Part shown: positions 1 through 12,244 of the stretch, in pieces | How the letters are laid out: the number at the start of each line of letters is the position of its first letter | Position numbering within the stretch: position 1 is the first letter of the stretch | Assembly (NCBI GenBank): GCA_030562195.1 | Contig: JAUJPP010000005.1 | Location: 7,870,826 to 7,934,825, forward strand | Source: Nipponacmea schrenckii | Taxonomy: Eukaryota > Mollusca > Gastropoda > Lottiidae | Direction: 5' to 3' | Length of the DNA: 64,000 nucleotides | Made by a program: the position numbers and the translations under genes | The notes under the pieces: generated by a model | Databases searched by the model: none | Told to the model about the DNA's origin: nothing | What the model saw: the letters and a program-made list of their open reading frames with translations, nothing else

Positions 1-480
1 CGACTTTTAGTTCGTCTGCAAATGAATAAATATAGTGACGTATTAATAATATCTCCATGGAGAGTAGTGATAATGGCGATAATGATCTAAATTAAAGCCG
101 TATATTTAATTGCATACGAACGTTTTCCCATATAAGCATCCTGAAAAGCGATATAGTTAAAAAAGGGGCCTTTATTCTTGAAAATGATTGGTCAATCAGT
201 AAAATTGATTTTTGTTATCCAATCAGATTATTGTATTTCATATTAAAGTTAAGTTGGTGAGAAAAAAGGCCTCGGTATTCTATCAGCTGGTAAAGCCAAT
301 ATTTAGACGACTGTATCACTTTAAATCGAGATTGTATGCCATCAGAATACTATTGAATAAATGTGAATTGAATAATTATATAGAATACTTCTTTCTAAAG
401 ATACAAACTATTCACACGTACAATTTATACATAGTGTAGCATATTCTTAACCTTGTAGAGTGAACTTATGAAGGGTCAAA
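1..480. other. Intergenic, nothing recognised
   Basis: AT-rich sequence with only short open frames that have no recognisable domain. No RNA gene or repeat seen. Confidence 0.4.
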
Positions 481-489
481 TAGAAATGA

Positions 490-720
490 AAGGACTTTTT
501 TACACCTTAGATGTCTGCGCATAATTGGACCAATGAAGACGGTCATTGCCATGCAGTATGCAAAGAGGGAAATTTTACCAGGACAGCGGTATAAGCCTGC
601 TTTTATTCAATCCTACACGAGGCCTCGGTTTATTGTCCCATCAGGAGGATTAGACGTATTTACCATGTCAGCCCATCCCCCCCCCCCCCTCGACCTGCAT
701 CACTGACAAGGGAAAAGCTG
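490..720 (+). repeat. Copy of ~230-bp dispersed element (element A)
   Basis: Carries the recognisable blocks of a short interspersed element found many times in this window: a GAAATGAATGGAGTTTTACG-like head (degenerate here), CAATGAAGACGG, GCCATGCAGTGTGCAATGAG, CCAGGACAGCGGTATAAGCC and a tail with GGCCTCGGTTT and GTCCCATC. Better copies lie at 10240-10400, 24645-24760, 31805-31975 and 56390-56545. No coding capacity, so it is non-autonomous; class unknown. The 3' edge runs into a poly-C tract and a CTTGTCAGTGATGCAGGTCG-like block in reverse orientation that belongs to another dispersed family (see 49090-49145). Confidence 0.7.
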
Positions 721-1185
721 GTATCATCTTGTCCCTTTTCGGCATTAAACCAGGCTAAAGGGAGCCAGGAGTAGGGGAGACGGGGGTGGGGATTGAGATG
801 ACGTGAATTATCTGAAACACGGGGCTAATCAAGGGCCTGCCCCTAAATAAGCATCAAAAACTGCATGTATATGGGATCAACATCTAAAAAGACTGTCATA
901 GATTAGTAATAACGAGTGATTGTTCGTTTCACTTGACTGTACATTAAATATTAATTGGGCCACCACCCCGTGCCCTGTGGGTAGTCAGCCTATAAAAACG
1001 TATGTCTCATCAATGTGACTGAGTGTTTTAAAGATGTCAATTAGAACAGTGTTGATCAATTAGTGATTCACTGTTAAAAAAAACTACTGTTAAAACAGGG
1101 CAAGGCATGCTGACTTTTACGTATGGATTGGTCAACTCAAAATCCTTTCTTCAAATTCCGCGTCGTTTTTAATAGTTGGTATTTA
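721..1185. other. Intergenic, nothing recognised
   Basis: No gene, RNA or clear repeat seen. Confidence 0.35.
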
Positions 1186-1189
1186 GGGT

Positions 1190-1680
1190 TTTATCCCTTT
1201 CAGAGAGGTTCCTATACTGAAAATTTCATGCAGAGAGTCCACATAGCTAATAATATTTATATGGTATTCAGCTTGTAAGCTTAGCATCCCTTTCAGAGAG
1301 TCCACATAGCTAATAATGTTTATTTGGTATTCAGTTTGTAAGCTTAGCATCCCTTTCAGAGAGTCCACATAGCTAATAATATTTATTTGGTATCAGTTTG
1401 TAACTAGCATCCCTTCAGAGTCACATAGCTAATATTGTTTATTTGGTATCTAGGTTTGTAACTAGCATCCCTTTCAGAGAGTCCACATAGCTAATATTGT
1501 TTATTTCGTATTAGGTTTGTAAGCTTAGCATCCCTTTCAGAGAGTCCACATAGCTAATAATATTTATTTCGTATTAAGGTTTGTAACTAGCATCCCTTTC
1601 AGAGAGTCCACATAGCTAATATTGTTTATTTCGTATTAGGTTTGTAAAGTTCATCTCTTTCAGAGAGTCCTGCAATGAAG
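1190..1680 (+). repeat. Minisatellite, ~61-63-bp unit, about 8 copies
   Basis: Each unit carries CCCTTTCAGAGAGTCCACAT then AGCTAATAATGTTTATTTGG and a GGTTTGTAAGCTTAGCAT block. Copies vary by small indels. The same unit recurs as a short two-to-three-copy block at 26100-26270. The open frame across it is a by-product of the repeat. Confidence 0.85.
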
Positions 1681-2040
1681 GCATAGGTTGTAAAACCTTC
1701 AAGACCCATAGCTAAAATGTATTTTTAAGCGTGTGTTATTAAGATACTAAGTAAAAATTATCCTTAAGAAAAATCCGTAGAAAAACAAACAATCAAATGG
1801 CAAAACCTTTAAAATGTTTTAATCGGTCTATCGGCTTTTAGCGGCGAAATGTCGAGATAGCAGTGAGTTGTGAACGGGGTGCCGCAGGGATCAACTTAAG
1901 ATGCATTTCTTTTCAACCGTGTTAAATTTGACCTGTTGACGTCTAGAATACTCTAGTCCGAAATGTACTCTCATCTAGCCTCCGAAAGCTAATTCAATTT
2001 TTTATCTCATATTCCATCATGTTAAGTCGGTTATTCGGAT
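1681..2040. other. Intergenic, nothing recognised
   Basis: No feature seen. Confidence 0.35.
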
Positions 2041-2044
2041 GATC

Positions 2045-2210
2045 TGATAGGGAAACTAACTTGCATAAAATCATTACCAAGAGGTTTGACCAATGACCAG
2101 CTGTAGAAAGGATCATTGTGAACCTAAGTTGTTATCCTTGTGAAATCATTGTCAGGAGGTTTGCCAAGAACAAGCTGACAAGACTCAGCACAAGAGTAAA
2201 GTCATTCGGC
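2045..2210 (+). repeat. Two degenerate monomers of the ~76-bp family
   Basis: Two successive copies with TACCAAGAGGTTTGACCAAT, CAGCTGTAGAAAGGATCATT and GAACCTAAGTTGTTATCCTT. Same family as 2850-3080 (opposite strand), 7965-8040, 13490-13565, 45870-46175 and 48315-48790. Confidence 0.75.
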
Positions 2211-2211
2211 T

Positions 2212-2475
2212 ATAATAAATCAACACAAACCAGTCTAAAGTCAGTAAGTCAGTTCGGGCTATAATAAATCTAACACAAACCAGCCTAAAGTCAGTAAGTC
2301 AGTTCGGGCTAGTAATAAATCTAACACAAACCAGCCTAAAGTCAGTAAGTCAGTTCGGGCTAGTAATAAATCTAACACAAACCAGCCTAAAGTCAGTAAG
2401 TCAGTTCGGGCTAGTAATAAATCAAACACAAACCAGCCTAAAGTCAGTAAGTCAGTTCGGGCTATTCGTGTACTC
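2212..2475. repeat. Minisatellite, 51-bp unit, about 5 copies
   Basis: Unit contains CACAAACCAGCCTAAAGTCA and GTAAGTCAGTTCGGGCTAGT. The 51-bp length is a multiple of three, which keeps a repetitive frame open on the minus strand (17 residues per unit); this is not a gene. Confidence 0.85.
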
Positions 2476-2850
2476 GGTGACAAACAATAAATGTCGACAT
2501 GAACATTTTTATTGAAGTAATTTTTCACATTCCTTAAGATTATCGCTGCGGTTTATGTCTTATATAAAAGTGGTATGTTTATTTTCCATAGTACATCGAC
2601 TCTTGGTATATTACTAAACATAACCCAAACACAAATAACGGGCGTTGAGTTAGTCAAGTAAAAAATTTCCTTAATGACTTTTCTTTTCTAAAAATCAATT
2701 CAAGCATGCATTGTCCTTTTTAAGTTGAGTTATTCAGTAAGACTGACTTGTATATTACCTATCGGGGAGTGCACGAAACGTTTCTACCATGCAGTGTAGA
2801 TTTTGGATAAAATCTTTTATCTCACCAGTGGTGTTTGATCAAACCTCTTT
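2476..2850. other. Intergenic, nothing recognised
   Basis: No feature seen. Confidence 0.35.
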
Positions 2851-3080
2851 TTTGTACAAGAATAACAACTTAGGTTCACTAAGAGTCTGTCTACTAGCTG
2901 GTCCTCTTGGTATTGATTTTACAAGGATAACAACTTAGGTTCACAAGGATCCTTTCTACCAGCTGGTCCTTGATCAAACCTCTTGGTATTGATTTTACAA
3001 GGATAACAACTTAGGTTCACAAGGATCCTTTCTACCAGCTGGTCCTTGGTCAAACCTCTAGGTATTGATTTTACAAGGAT
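2850..3080 (-). repeat. Three copies of the ~76-bp family, reverse orientation
   Basis: Units read ACAAGGATAACAACTTAGGT, TCACAAGGATCCTTTCTACC and AGCTGGTCCTTGATCAAACC on the plus strand, the reverse complement of the family at 45870-46175. Confidence 0.8.
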
Positions 3081-4148
3081 AACATCTTGGATTGACTGGA
3101 ATGATGAGTAAAGATGACTTATTCAACGTCAGAAGACTATCACGCGCCGACTGAGTAACCAACCTTATGACGTCATATATTATCCCAACACTCTAACCCA
3201 AAGTGCAACAGCCAGTCATCAAATTATGAATCCAACCAGGATTTGAATCGAAACCTAAGGAAACGACTAATCCTTCAATATCTAATCTAAAGTCTATCAT
3301 AGTTAAAACGATATATATCAACTTAAAGAGGCAAGTTCTTAATTAGTGCAGAAGTGTTTCGTTATAATCTCTTTTCCGTTTGCTATTAAAACGAACCGAC
3401 ATGACCGTATTTCAATTCACAAGACGGATACACTACCACTTGGGCTATCGACGATGACCTTTGACCCCTGCCTAATTAATTAATGAATTTTAATTGATCA
3501 CTAGTAGGCTATAAGGCCTATATTGTACCCAGAATGTCGGTCGACGCTTGAACACGTGTCAGAGCTGACGAAAATATGGTTGAAGCAAGTAATAAGAACG
3601 TTACACCGCCCACCCCATACACCATACGTTACCCCACCCCTCCGAACATGGCACTGCAGCAGATTTTGATTTAAAAGTGTCCATTAAACTAATCAATTAT
3701 TGACATCTTACTCTAGTACATTAGTACACTGAAACAACCACCCACCCTACAAACACACACCCTCACACATTGACTGTGAGGACGCTCGTAAAGACTAGAA
3801 TAAGAGATAAAAAATCCAAATCTAAAAATGGGTCTAGGTTTTCTTGAAAGTAGGAACCCCCACCCCCTTTTAGCCTTCACCTCTCGCTTTTGACACGAGC
3901 CTCGTCATAACCATTACAAAACATTTGAGATTCGAAGAGTCTCTGAGAAAGACATATCATGTTGACAGAATTGTATCAGATGCTCTAAAAAGTGAGAATG
4001 ACGCCCCCCCACCCACTGCTTGCTCCACGAACCTCAGTTGAACTGTAACTGCTAAAACATTCAACTATTAGACGTATTATGATTGAATGAAGTCAGTGTC
4101 CCTGTTTTGGTTGATGATTACAGAGACGATCGGTTGTCTCCAAGTTGG
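3081..4148. other. Intergenic, nothing recognised
   Basis: About 1 kb with C-rich stretches (near 3600-3640, 3735-3770 and 4003) but no gene or repeat that I can support. Confidence 0.35.
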
Positions 4149-5129
4149 TTAAGTTAACCCTTACTACGTCGTTATTTACTTCAACAATCATCAGTTAATC
4201 TTACAATGAATAGAAATTTACTGACCTCCGACAACACATCTTTACAATAAGCTACAACAAACTTCATCTTATACCTTGACTGTATTTGTCCCCTTGTGAA
4301 GATGTGATACAGGAAAGGTGCTATTGTAGTCAAGGTATAATACCAATTTAGTAATAACTGATAGAAACTGTGATACAGTTGACTATGTAGCAAGGTATAA
4401 GAATGAAGTTTGTAATAGTTGACATTGTGAAGATGTAGTCAAGTATAAGGTGAAATTTGTATCAGCTGATGAAAAGATGTAATAAGGTGACTATTGTAGT
4501 CAAGTATAAATGAAGTTGGTAATAGTTGACATTGTAAAGATGTGATACAAGAAAGGTGACTATTGTAGTCAAGGTATAAGATGAAGTTTGTAATAGCTTG
4601 ACATTGTAAAGATGTGATACAAGAAAGGTGACTATTGTAGTCAAGGTATAAGTATGAAGTTTGTAATAGCTTGACATTGTGAAGATGTGATACAAGAAAG
4701 GTGACTTTGTAGTCAAGGTATAAGTATGAAGTTGCTATAGCTTGACATTGTTAAGATGTATGAAAGGTGACTACTGTAGTCAGATAAGATAAGTTGTAAT
4801 ACTTGACATTGTAAGATGTGATACAAGAAAGGTGACTATTGCAGTCAAGGTATAAATACGAAATTTGTAATAGCTTGACATTGTAAAGATGTGATACAAG
4901 AAAGGTGACTATTGTAGTCAAGGTATAAGTATGAAGTTCGTAATAGCTTGACATTGTGAAGATGTGATACAAGAAAGGTGACTATTGAGTCAAGGTATAA
5001 GACGCAGTTCGCTATAGCTTGACATTGTAAGATGATTAAGTTAACCCTTACTGCGTCGTTATTTACTACAACAATCATCAGTAAATCTAATAATGAATAG
5101 AAATTTACTGACCTTCGACAACAAGGATC
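4149..5129. repeat. ~73-bp minisatellite flanked by ~94-bp direct repeats
   Basis: Core units (about 4240-5035) contain GATGTGATACAAGAAAGGTG, ACTATTGTAGTCAAGGTATA and TTTGTAATAGCTTGACATTG, about 10 copies with many small indels. The array is bracketed by two direct copies of a different sequence, 4149-4242 and 5036-5129, both beginning TTAAGTTAACCCTTACT and both containing ATGAATAGAAATTTACTGAC. The whole unit therefore looks like flank-array-flank. Confidence 0.85.
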
Positions 5130-5239
5130 TAAAATGATATATTATAATAAAAATTGCGTATTTCTTAGGAATTTGACAAAACTGACAAGATCGTCTGTTT
5201 AATATTAGTGACATGGCGGATCATCGCGACATTACTAGT

Positions 5240-5600
5240 AATCTTAAGGTATACAGTCGTCTAGATATGTTGCTTTAATTTTACCAGCTGATGTAGCTTT
5301 AAGGTATACAGTCGTCTAGATATATGCTTTAATTTTACCAGCTGATAGAGCATTAAGTGATACAGTCGTCTAAATATTTACTTACTTGTTCAAAGACTTC
5401 GAGTTATACAGTCGTGTAAATATCTTTTTTCAATTTTAACAGCTGACGGAGCTTTAAGGTATACAGTCGTCTAAATATATTTTTTCAATTTTACCAGCTG
5501 ACGGAGCTTTAACTTATACAGTCGTCTAAAAATCTTCTTTAATTTTGGAGCTTTAAGTGATACAGTAGTCAAAATATTTACATTACCAGCTGAAAGAAGG
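5240..5600. repeat. Minisatellite, ~56-bp unit, about 6 degenerate copies
   Basis: Units contain TATACAGTCGTCTAAATAT and AATTTTACCAGCTGACGGAG followed by CTTTAAGG. Confidence 0.8.
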
Positions 5601-6034
5601 GAATTTCAACTACTTATATCACATTTAAGAACGTAAATATAAGTTACGTTCGTCTGTAATATAAATACATTAATCATTTACATCATAACTTAACGCTTGG
5701 TTACTTCATTGCAGACGAACTAGACGCTGGATATGTATCTATGAAAAGAGTTACATTAAGCTAGAATAGATAGAGGTGAATTATAAGAGAACTTCGTCCT
5801 TAAAAGAACGTTGAAAGCAATTTTATCTCGGATAATTGAAACTATTTGTATGACAATGTTCAAAGGAAATTTTCCATCAGTTTCTGTATTTTATTTCGAG
5901 GACCTTGGATTGATAAAAATAACAATCTGATTAAAACATAATACCTGAATTTAAACAGTTTAAATTTTCTTTGATTATTGTTAAGCTGTATCGGATAACA
6001 ACACGATGAAATACATTTTTAAACTAATCATTTA

Positions 6035-6095
6035 AACAAAACGCCATGCAGTGTGTAATGAGGGAAATTTTCGAGAAAGAGGGGCTTAAAATAGA
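6035..6095 (+). repeat. Fragment of dispersed element A
   Basis: Only the middle block remains: CGCCATGCAGTGTGTAATGA then GGGAAATTTT. Confidence 0.55.
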
Positions 6096-6194
6096 ACGGA
6101 AAACATTTAAGTATTTTTATATATAAACCCGTCGGGAAACATTTTAATTTACGTGGTCAATCACACAAAGATTTTAGTGTGCAAGTCTAATCCT

Positions 6195-6475
6195 TAGTAT
6201 CTAGGAATCCCAATCTGGGAACGACCACAGACCACAGACGCACTTTGGAATTGGATTGTATCCATCAACTCAAGTCGATGGCATCGAAGGGCATCAATGA
6301 ATTTTATTAGTAGGGTCACATCACTGGCCCCTATCTCTATATAAAGGTAGTTAATTAAACATTCTCATTGTCCGCAACTAATAGAGCTATCTTGACCTTT
6401 GGAGGGATCGAACCCTGGACACTCAGATCGCAAACAAGCATCTAACTCACTGAGCCACCGCGGCTCTCTTAAGCA
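6195..6475 (-). mobile_element. tRNA-derived SINE
   Basis: On the minus strand the 5' part reads GCGGTGGCTCAGTGAGTTAG, an A-box-like segment, followed about 35 nt later by GGTTCGATCCC, a good RNA polymerase III B box. A tRNA-unrelated body follows to about 6195. A split internal promoter of this form is typical of tRNA-derived SINEs. The same head is tandemly repeated at 19110-19580. 3' limit is approximate; no target-site duplication was established. Confidence 0.75.
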
Positions 6476-6554
6476 TTAAAGATAGACGAGAAGAAAAAAA
6501 AAGTACTCGACTGTCTAATATACAATAACGAATGAGTGAAAACACATATCCTAC

Positions 6555-6645
6555 TTTATGACTGAGCTAATGACGTTAACTACATGCAGTGTGAAATGGG
6601 GGCAATTCCCAAGAAAGACTGTCTTTGGGTCGGGGGCTGGAGATG
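6555..6645 (+). repeat. Fragment of dispersed element A
   Basis: ACATGCAGTGTGAAATGGGG and CAATTCCCAAGAAAGA match the middle of element A. Confidence 0.45.
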
Positions 6646-6894
6646 CGTGTAAGAACGAATAAATCTCATTACTAATTGACTATCAAATGTAGGTTAAAGT
6701 TGTAGATAGTACCAGAGAGTGACAAGTCTATCTATATCACTGATAAATATATTATCGTTCTGTTTTCAAGATTTAACAAGTAAAATAACAGTTTATTAGT
6801 TCATTATCACCAAGCGTGTCGTAGCGAGTCCACGGCCTGCATTAATAAGGTTATTAAAATACCAATATTTCATCTTCTACTGTTCTGCACAATT

Positions 6895-7500
6895 TAGTAA
6901 TAAAGGTCTTTCGACTAATGAAATGAAATAGAGTTTTATATCCTACTGTTCTGTATCTTATTAAACTAATGAAATGAAATAGAGTTTTATATCCTACTGT
7001 TCTGTATCTTATTGGACTAATGAAATGAAATAGAGTTTTATATCCTACTGTTCTGTATCTTATTGAACTAATGAAATGAAATAGAGTTTTATATCCTACT
7101 GTTCTGTATCTTATTGAACTAATGAAATGAAATAGAGTTTTATATCCCACTGTTCTGTATCTTATTGGACTAATGAAATGAAATAGAGTTTTATATCCTA
7201 CTGTTCTGTATCTTATTGGACTAATGAAATGAAATAGAGTTTTATATCCTACTGTTCTGTATCTTATTGGACTAATGAAATGAAATAGAGTTTTATATCC
7301 TACTGTTCTGTATCTTATTGAACTAATGAAATGAAATAGAGTTTTATATCCTACTGTTCTGTATCTTATTGGACTAATGAAATGAAATAGAGTTTTATAT
7401 CCTACTGTTCTGTATCTTATTGGACTAATGAAATGAAATAGAGTTTTATATCCCACTGTTCTGTATCTTATTGGACTAATGAAATGAAATTGAGTTTTAT
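6895..7500 (-). repeat. Minisatellite, 51-bp unit, about 11 copies
   Basis: Unit contains TATATCCTACTGTTCTGTAT, CTTATTGGACTAATGAAATG and AAATAGAGTT; copies are nearly identical. A 200-residue minus-strand frame with a 17-residue period is produced only because 51 is divisible by three and is not a gene. The unit matches the head of dispersed element A (GAGTTTTACGTCCTACTCTT, ATGGGCTAATGAAG). Other arrays of the same unit: 32832-33510, 35737-36190, 41137-41905. Confidence 0.9.
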
Positions 7501-7504
7501 ACTC

Positions 7505-9435
7505 ACCTACAATGTACGACTATTGGCCCCCCACCCTCTCGGTTCGCCTCAGCTGATTTCTGTATGGCTCGTGTAAGGGGTCTCAATAACATAATTCACC
7601 CACCCAGCCACCGTCTAGCGAGTGAGGGATGTGACAATGTGAAAATTTGACGAATTCTGTATGTGACAAGACATCTCATTATCGCTGGGGTTAAAAGGGA
7701 AAGACCCCAATTATGATTTAGATATCATAATGAATTAGGCTGCGGCTCCCCCGGATTGTTTATGGCTTTTTTAAAGGTCACGAAATGCATTACTCCGACC
7801 TTGAAGGCGGGCTGTAGTATAGTCGGTTAGTATATTGAAATCTGTTTATGACGTCAAACGGTTGGTAACATAACAAATTGTAATCGTGAGTTGTAAAATC
7901 TGAGCATGTGTACGTCCGGTAACTGACTTTGAATAAGTCACATTTCCTCATTATTCTAGTCCACACAGTTGAAAGATCAATGCCGCGAGGATTCGCCAAG
8001 GACCAACTGGTACAAAGATCATCGTGAACCTAAGTTTTACAAAAGGTCGATTTATTTTCTGTTTTTAATATCATACGGAGAGGATCATAATATTGAGTTA
8101 TATTGGATGAGAATAGAGATGAAGCGTCTAGAATGGCCTCGATATATTTAATATAATTCAACCCCGAAAAGAAACTGGTCGGGTTTTTGGGGTCTTATAT
8201 TGTTCCCCGATTTCATTTCGTGCTTGTATTTCACACTCAGATCTCACTTTGTATCAATAAGAGTAAAGTTACATGGTTGGGCTGGGGGACCTTTAGCCCT
8301 GAACTAGGCTCGGGTTTCTCCCAAACTTATCTCTTGACCTACTTCATCAAAGGGGCAATACTCTTGCCAGAGTTCATCAAAGATACACAACACTGGAAAT
8401 AGTTCATCAAAGGGAAAAAAACTATGAAATGGGTTCACCAAAAAGTTTCATCTAAGACGTTCAACAAAGGGAGCAAACTCCAGATATACTTCGTGAAAGG
8501 AATCTTAAATCTGCTTATCGATTGTAAAGGAAGAACGTTTAATCGTATGATGTTGATTTGGAGACAAAACTCTGTCCTAATCAAATAAATCGAGCAAGGA
8601 TATACGAGATACAGATCAGTGTCCTGAACGAGGCCTAGTTTAATATTTGAACGTTAAGGAGTGTATGTTACGTGTTAATTGATAATGAATATAGGTTATA
8701 GAGTCTGATAATTATCTTGTATATATCTATAATCAATCTATATTGTTACCCATTTATATTTACTTGGGTAAATAACGACATGTATAGTATAGAACCCACG
8801 ATGGTGAGTGGTTAATACCCAGCCCAACCGTCAGGATTGAAATGATACTGGTATATTTTTTTGTCCAGATTCCCCTCCCCCTAGGAAATTTCAAAAACTA
8901 GAAGCTGAGAGATCATTCCCAAAAGTGATTAAGTATTTTTCCCCGAAAATCCCCTGTAGACAATATTCGTTCAAAATTGCTTGAATAACAAATTCTGAAA
9001 ATTTGAAATATGTGACTCTTGCAAGTTGCCATGTTGAATTTTCAATAAATATTTCGGGCCATGGAAAGCCTCTCTTCAAAGGACACGAACCTCTGTCGAA
9101 GACCGTCTCGTACTCCCCCTGTCCTGTATTGGTACAGGGTTTGTTGATTCACATACTAAAGTCAACATAAAACTGATCCCCGAATTTTCTTCAATGGACA
9201 GAAATTATTTCAAATATTCGTACACACGCGACATTTTCAATATCAGATACTAGGACCTACAGGTTTTGTCTGATCGTCAAATAAGTTGGCCCACAGTCAA
9301 TAAAGTAAATCGAGCCTCTCTTTAAATTTATTGTTTTTAAAGAAAACAACCCTTATAATGTTTTATTCAACACAGTCATATCGCCTATCTTACGACACAG
9401 TTATATTCCGGAATTAATTCTAGAACGCAAAGGCC
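7505..9435. other. Intergenic; one repeat monomer, otherwise nothing recognised
   Basis: Contains one monomer of the ~76-bp family at about 7965-8040 (CGCCAAGGACCAACTGGTAC, GTGAACCTAAG) and a loose ~45-bp direct repeat around 8340-8480 marked by TTCATCAAAGG. Short open frames here show no domain. Confidence 0.45.
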
Positions 9436-9439
9436 ACTG

Positions 9440-9565
9440 ATATGAAATGTAGTTTTACGTCCTATTTTATCAATTGGTGCTTAGTAATGAAGACAGCAAC
9501 GCAATGCAGTGTGAGATGAGTAAAATTCTGCTTGGACAAAGAATGTCTCTCACCAAGATCCCCCA
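9440..9565 (+). repeat. Copy of dispersed element A, degenerate
   Basis: TGAAATGTAGTTTTACGTCC, TAATGAAGACAG, CAATGCAGTGTGAGATGAG in the expected order. Confidence 0.6.
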
Positions 9566-9789
9566 CCCCCCACACTTTCAAATTACACTGACATAGAAAC
9601 TAATGTAAAATACGATATCTTTAGTGGGAGTGCAACTTTAATTACGATAAAACAATCTGCTAAATTTGTTAGATTAATGAAATGATTGAAGTTTGATTGA
9701 AGCGTTTCAGATTTCACCCTGTGTTAGCGGTACTTGTCTCCGGTAGGGTCGAATGTCCTTCAGTTGTAATACTTACATACTTATCGTAG

Positions 9790-10200
9790 CCTTCTACTCT
9801 TCAGTTTACGTGTGTTGACACAGTAATAAACTTGATACATTTTTAAGAACGGATTTATGGAGGGGGATCAGTGACAAAATCAACATTTCATTGACCTACT
9901 CCTTGATTTTTGTATCCGCGTTTCTAAGCAGGCGCTTTAGTGTTTAATTGACGCGTGTTGACGCACTTTGATACCATAATACATTTGATAATTTCGAATG
10001 CGGCTTTATGGAAGGGGATAAATGGCAAAATCAATACTGCATTGACCTGTTCCTGGATTTTTGAACCCGTGTTTTTTAAGAGCGAGCTTTGATATAATAG
10101 CACATTTTATGCATTTTGGATGATGTTTTATGGAAGGGTAAAGGTGACAAAATTACGGACACAGACCTTTCATGACAAAGGAAATATTTTGAAACCATTT
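9790..10200. repeat. Diverged ~150-bp direct repeat, about 3 copies
   Basis: Blocks TTTATGGAGGGGGATCAGTG, TTTATGGAAGGGGATAAATG and TTTATGGAAGGGTAAAGGTG head successive copies, each followed by GACAAAAT/GGCAAAATC and a CATTGACCT-like block. Isolated relics may continue at 10510 and 10630. Confidence 0.6.
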
Positions 10201-10234
10201 TTTATCGACCGAACAAAACGTTAATAACAAGAGC

Positions 10235-10400
10235 GGAATAAAAATGAAATGAATGGAGTTTTATGTCCTACTTTTCTGCTCCTTATGGGCCAATGAAGAC
10301 GGGCAATGCCATGCAGTGTGCAATGAGGGGAAATTTTGCCGGGAGAGTGGTATTAGCCTACTCTTTTTGCGATTTCCAACTGTCTAGGAATACTGAACGT
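10235..10400 (+). repeat. Copy of dispersed element A
   Basis: Well-preserved head and middle: AAATGAATGGAGTTTTATGT, GGGCCAATGAAGACGGGCAA, GCCATGCAGTGTGCAATGAG, TTTTGCCGGGAGAGTGGTAT and GCGATTTCCAACTGTC. Confidence 0.75.
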
Positions 10401-12244
10401 GCACAGCTCGTAACACAGAATAACAAGAAGGGAATAAAAATCGTGATATTTAATTTCATATTAACGCAGTATATAACTATATCATTATACATCTATACTT
10501 TTATAAACTAGTATGGAAGGATATAAGTGTCAAATTAAGTCATGATATCACATACAACGTTTGCATGGAAGGGTTTCTTCGTCAGAATACACCGGTATAA
10601 CTGCAGTACTCAATATACATTTGTTCTTGTATGGAGGGGTAAACTAGTCAATATGCCAAAGCAGTTTACTTATTAAGAGTTACTTCCCTTTATCAATAAA
10701 CATCGCTTAGATTACTACGGACTATAATGTTTATTTATTGAGAATATTATGCAGTAGATTCCTCCTCCAGACAGGTGAGTGTTGTTTCAACAACCGGTAT
10801 CGTAATGTTTGCTCAGATATAGTGACTCAAATACCATAAGGTCTGATTGACCAAGGCCACTGGTCCCGAGCCCTCTATTCAATGACAGGCTAATAATGCT
10901 ACTTCATTTATGTATATAGCGGTGTTCAAGATAGTCTAAAACAGTCAGCAATTTTGTCAAAAGGAATTACAGTTTGACACTATCTGACTAACTGACAATT
11001 GACGACCCGGTCCCTAATTGAGTATAATGGTAGTTTTGTAAGCTTAATGTGCTTTTAACTCTTGCTGTCTTTTCAATAATTGACGACGTCGCGTTCGGTT
11101 CCGGCTAATTACACAGACATATTCTTCATTCCCGTCTCGTAGGTCTGTGGGTGTTGTCATTCTGTCCTTTTACGTGCCATCTGTTCAGAGTAAGCCATCG
11201 AAACGTTGTAATCTGAAATGAGAGAAGAAAGGCCCAGAGGCATCGTGTTAATCATTGTACAACAAACAAGCAACCAAAAGCTGACAATTCTCGCCAATTT
11301 CATATTTCAAACTTCGTCTGATACCTTGACTGCCACACATGCAATACGTATGACACACACAATAAAGTTACGTTCGCTCACAAAATACAAAATCCAAAGA
11401 AAGAAGCAGTACTGTACCTTTGAGCTCTTTAAGCTTTTGTTCAGCCAAACACCAAATTTCATCCAAAAACAACACTCAAGCAAGCACCATACAAGTAAAT
11501 TCGTACATGGATATCAAGTCAGTCTCTCTTACGTAAAAGTACATGGACAAAAGAAATGGTCATGCATTCGACTTACTGTTCAGATATTGCTTAAATAGAA
11601 GCACGATACACACACAGGGTCACATTTAAGCTCAAAGCTTGCTCAATGCTTCAGTTAACAAAAGCTCAATTTTACGGTTAGCTTTACACAACGTAAGTTC
11701 AATGCTTGATTCAAAATTAATATTTTCAGCTTTCTTTCGGCTAAGAGCTTGTTTAGGTTCAAAATTTAAGCTTTATGTCTCTCAAAGTTACTTTAAGCTT
11801 CACTTTCAGATCAATGTTAATTCGAGCTTAAACGATGATTTTCATCTCTTATTTCAAATAAAAGAAGTTCTCGAAATTAAGCTCAGAGCTCAGACGTGGT
11901 TAAATTAGATGTTTTGTCTGTATAATACGATCTCTCGGACTAATCTCACCTTTACTCGGGTTTGTTACAGTCTGTGTATACTTGCCTTCTTCAAAACAAT
12001 TGTTAGTTCGATTGTGTATTTAATCCATAGATTGGGATCAACGTTTCGATATCGTTGCCTTGACTACCAGATTTAAACTAAGACATATTCAACACAAAAT
12101 ATATCATGCACACATATAGAAGTATACTATACCGAGGTATCCGTCGTATTCCTTACGTATTAATCTCTTGAGCAAGGTTTCGCTAAAAACAAAAGTTATA
12201 ATTATAACTAGGGTCTAGGAAGTTGTAAAAAAGGGTGTGAACGC
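10401..12244. other. Intergenic, nothing recognised
   Basis: Short open frames (for example 11218-11598 and 11639-11908) lack domains, signal peptides or splice support. 11630-11890 is rich in AGCT/AAGCTT words and may be a decayed simple repeat. Confidence 0.4.

Noticed and set aside
5240..5600. Possible hammerhead ribozyme in repeats containing CAGCTGATG
   Set aside because: The CTGATGA and GAAA core pair is not present in correct order in any unit.
6854..7456. 200-residue repetitive minus-strand frame
   Set aside because: By-product of the 51-bp minisatellite; the same unit lies in caveolin introns.
4240..7500. Possible CRISPR arrays
   Set aside because: Direct repeats are contiguous with no unique spacers of uniform length, and the genome is eukaryotic; these are minisatellites.
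11218..11908. Two plus-strand frames of 126 and 89 codons
   Set aside because: Composition is that of AT-rich noncoding DNA with simple AGCTT words; no domain.
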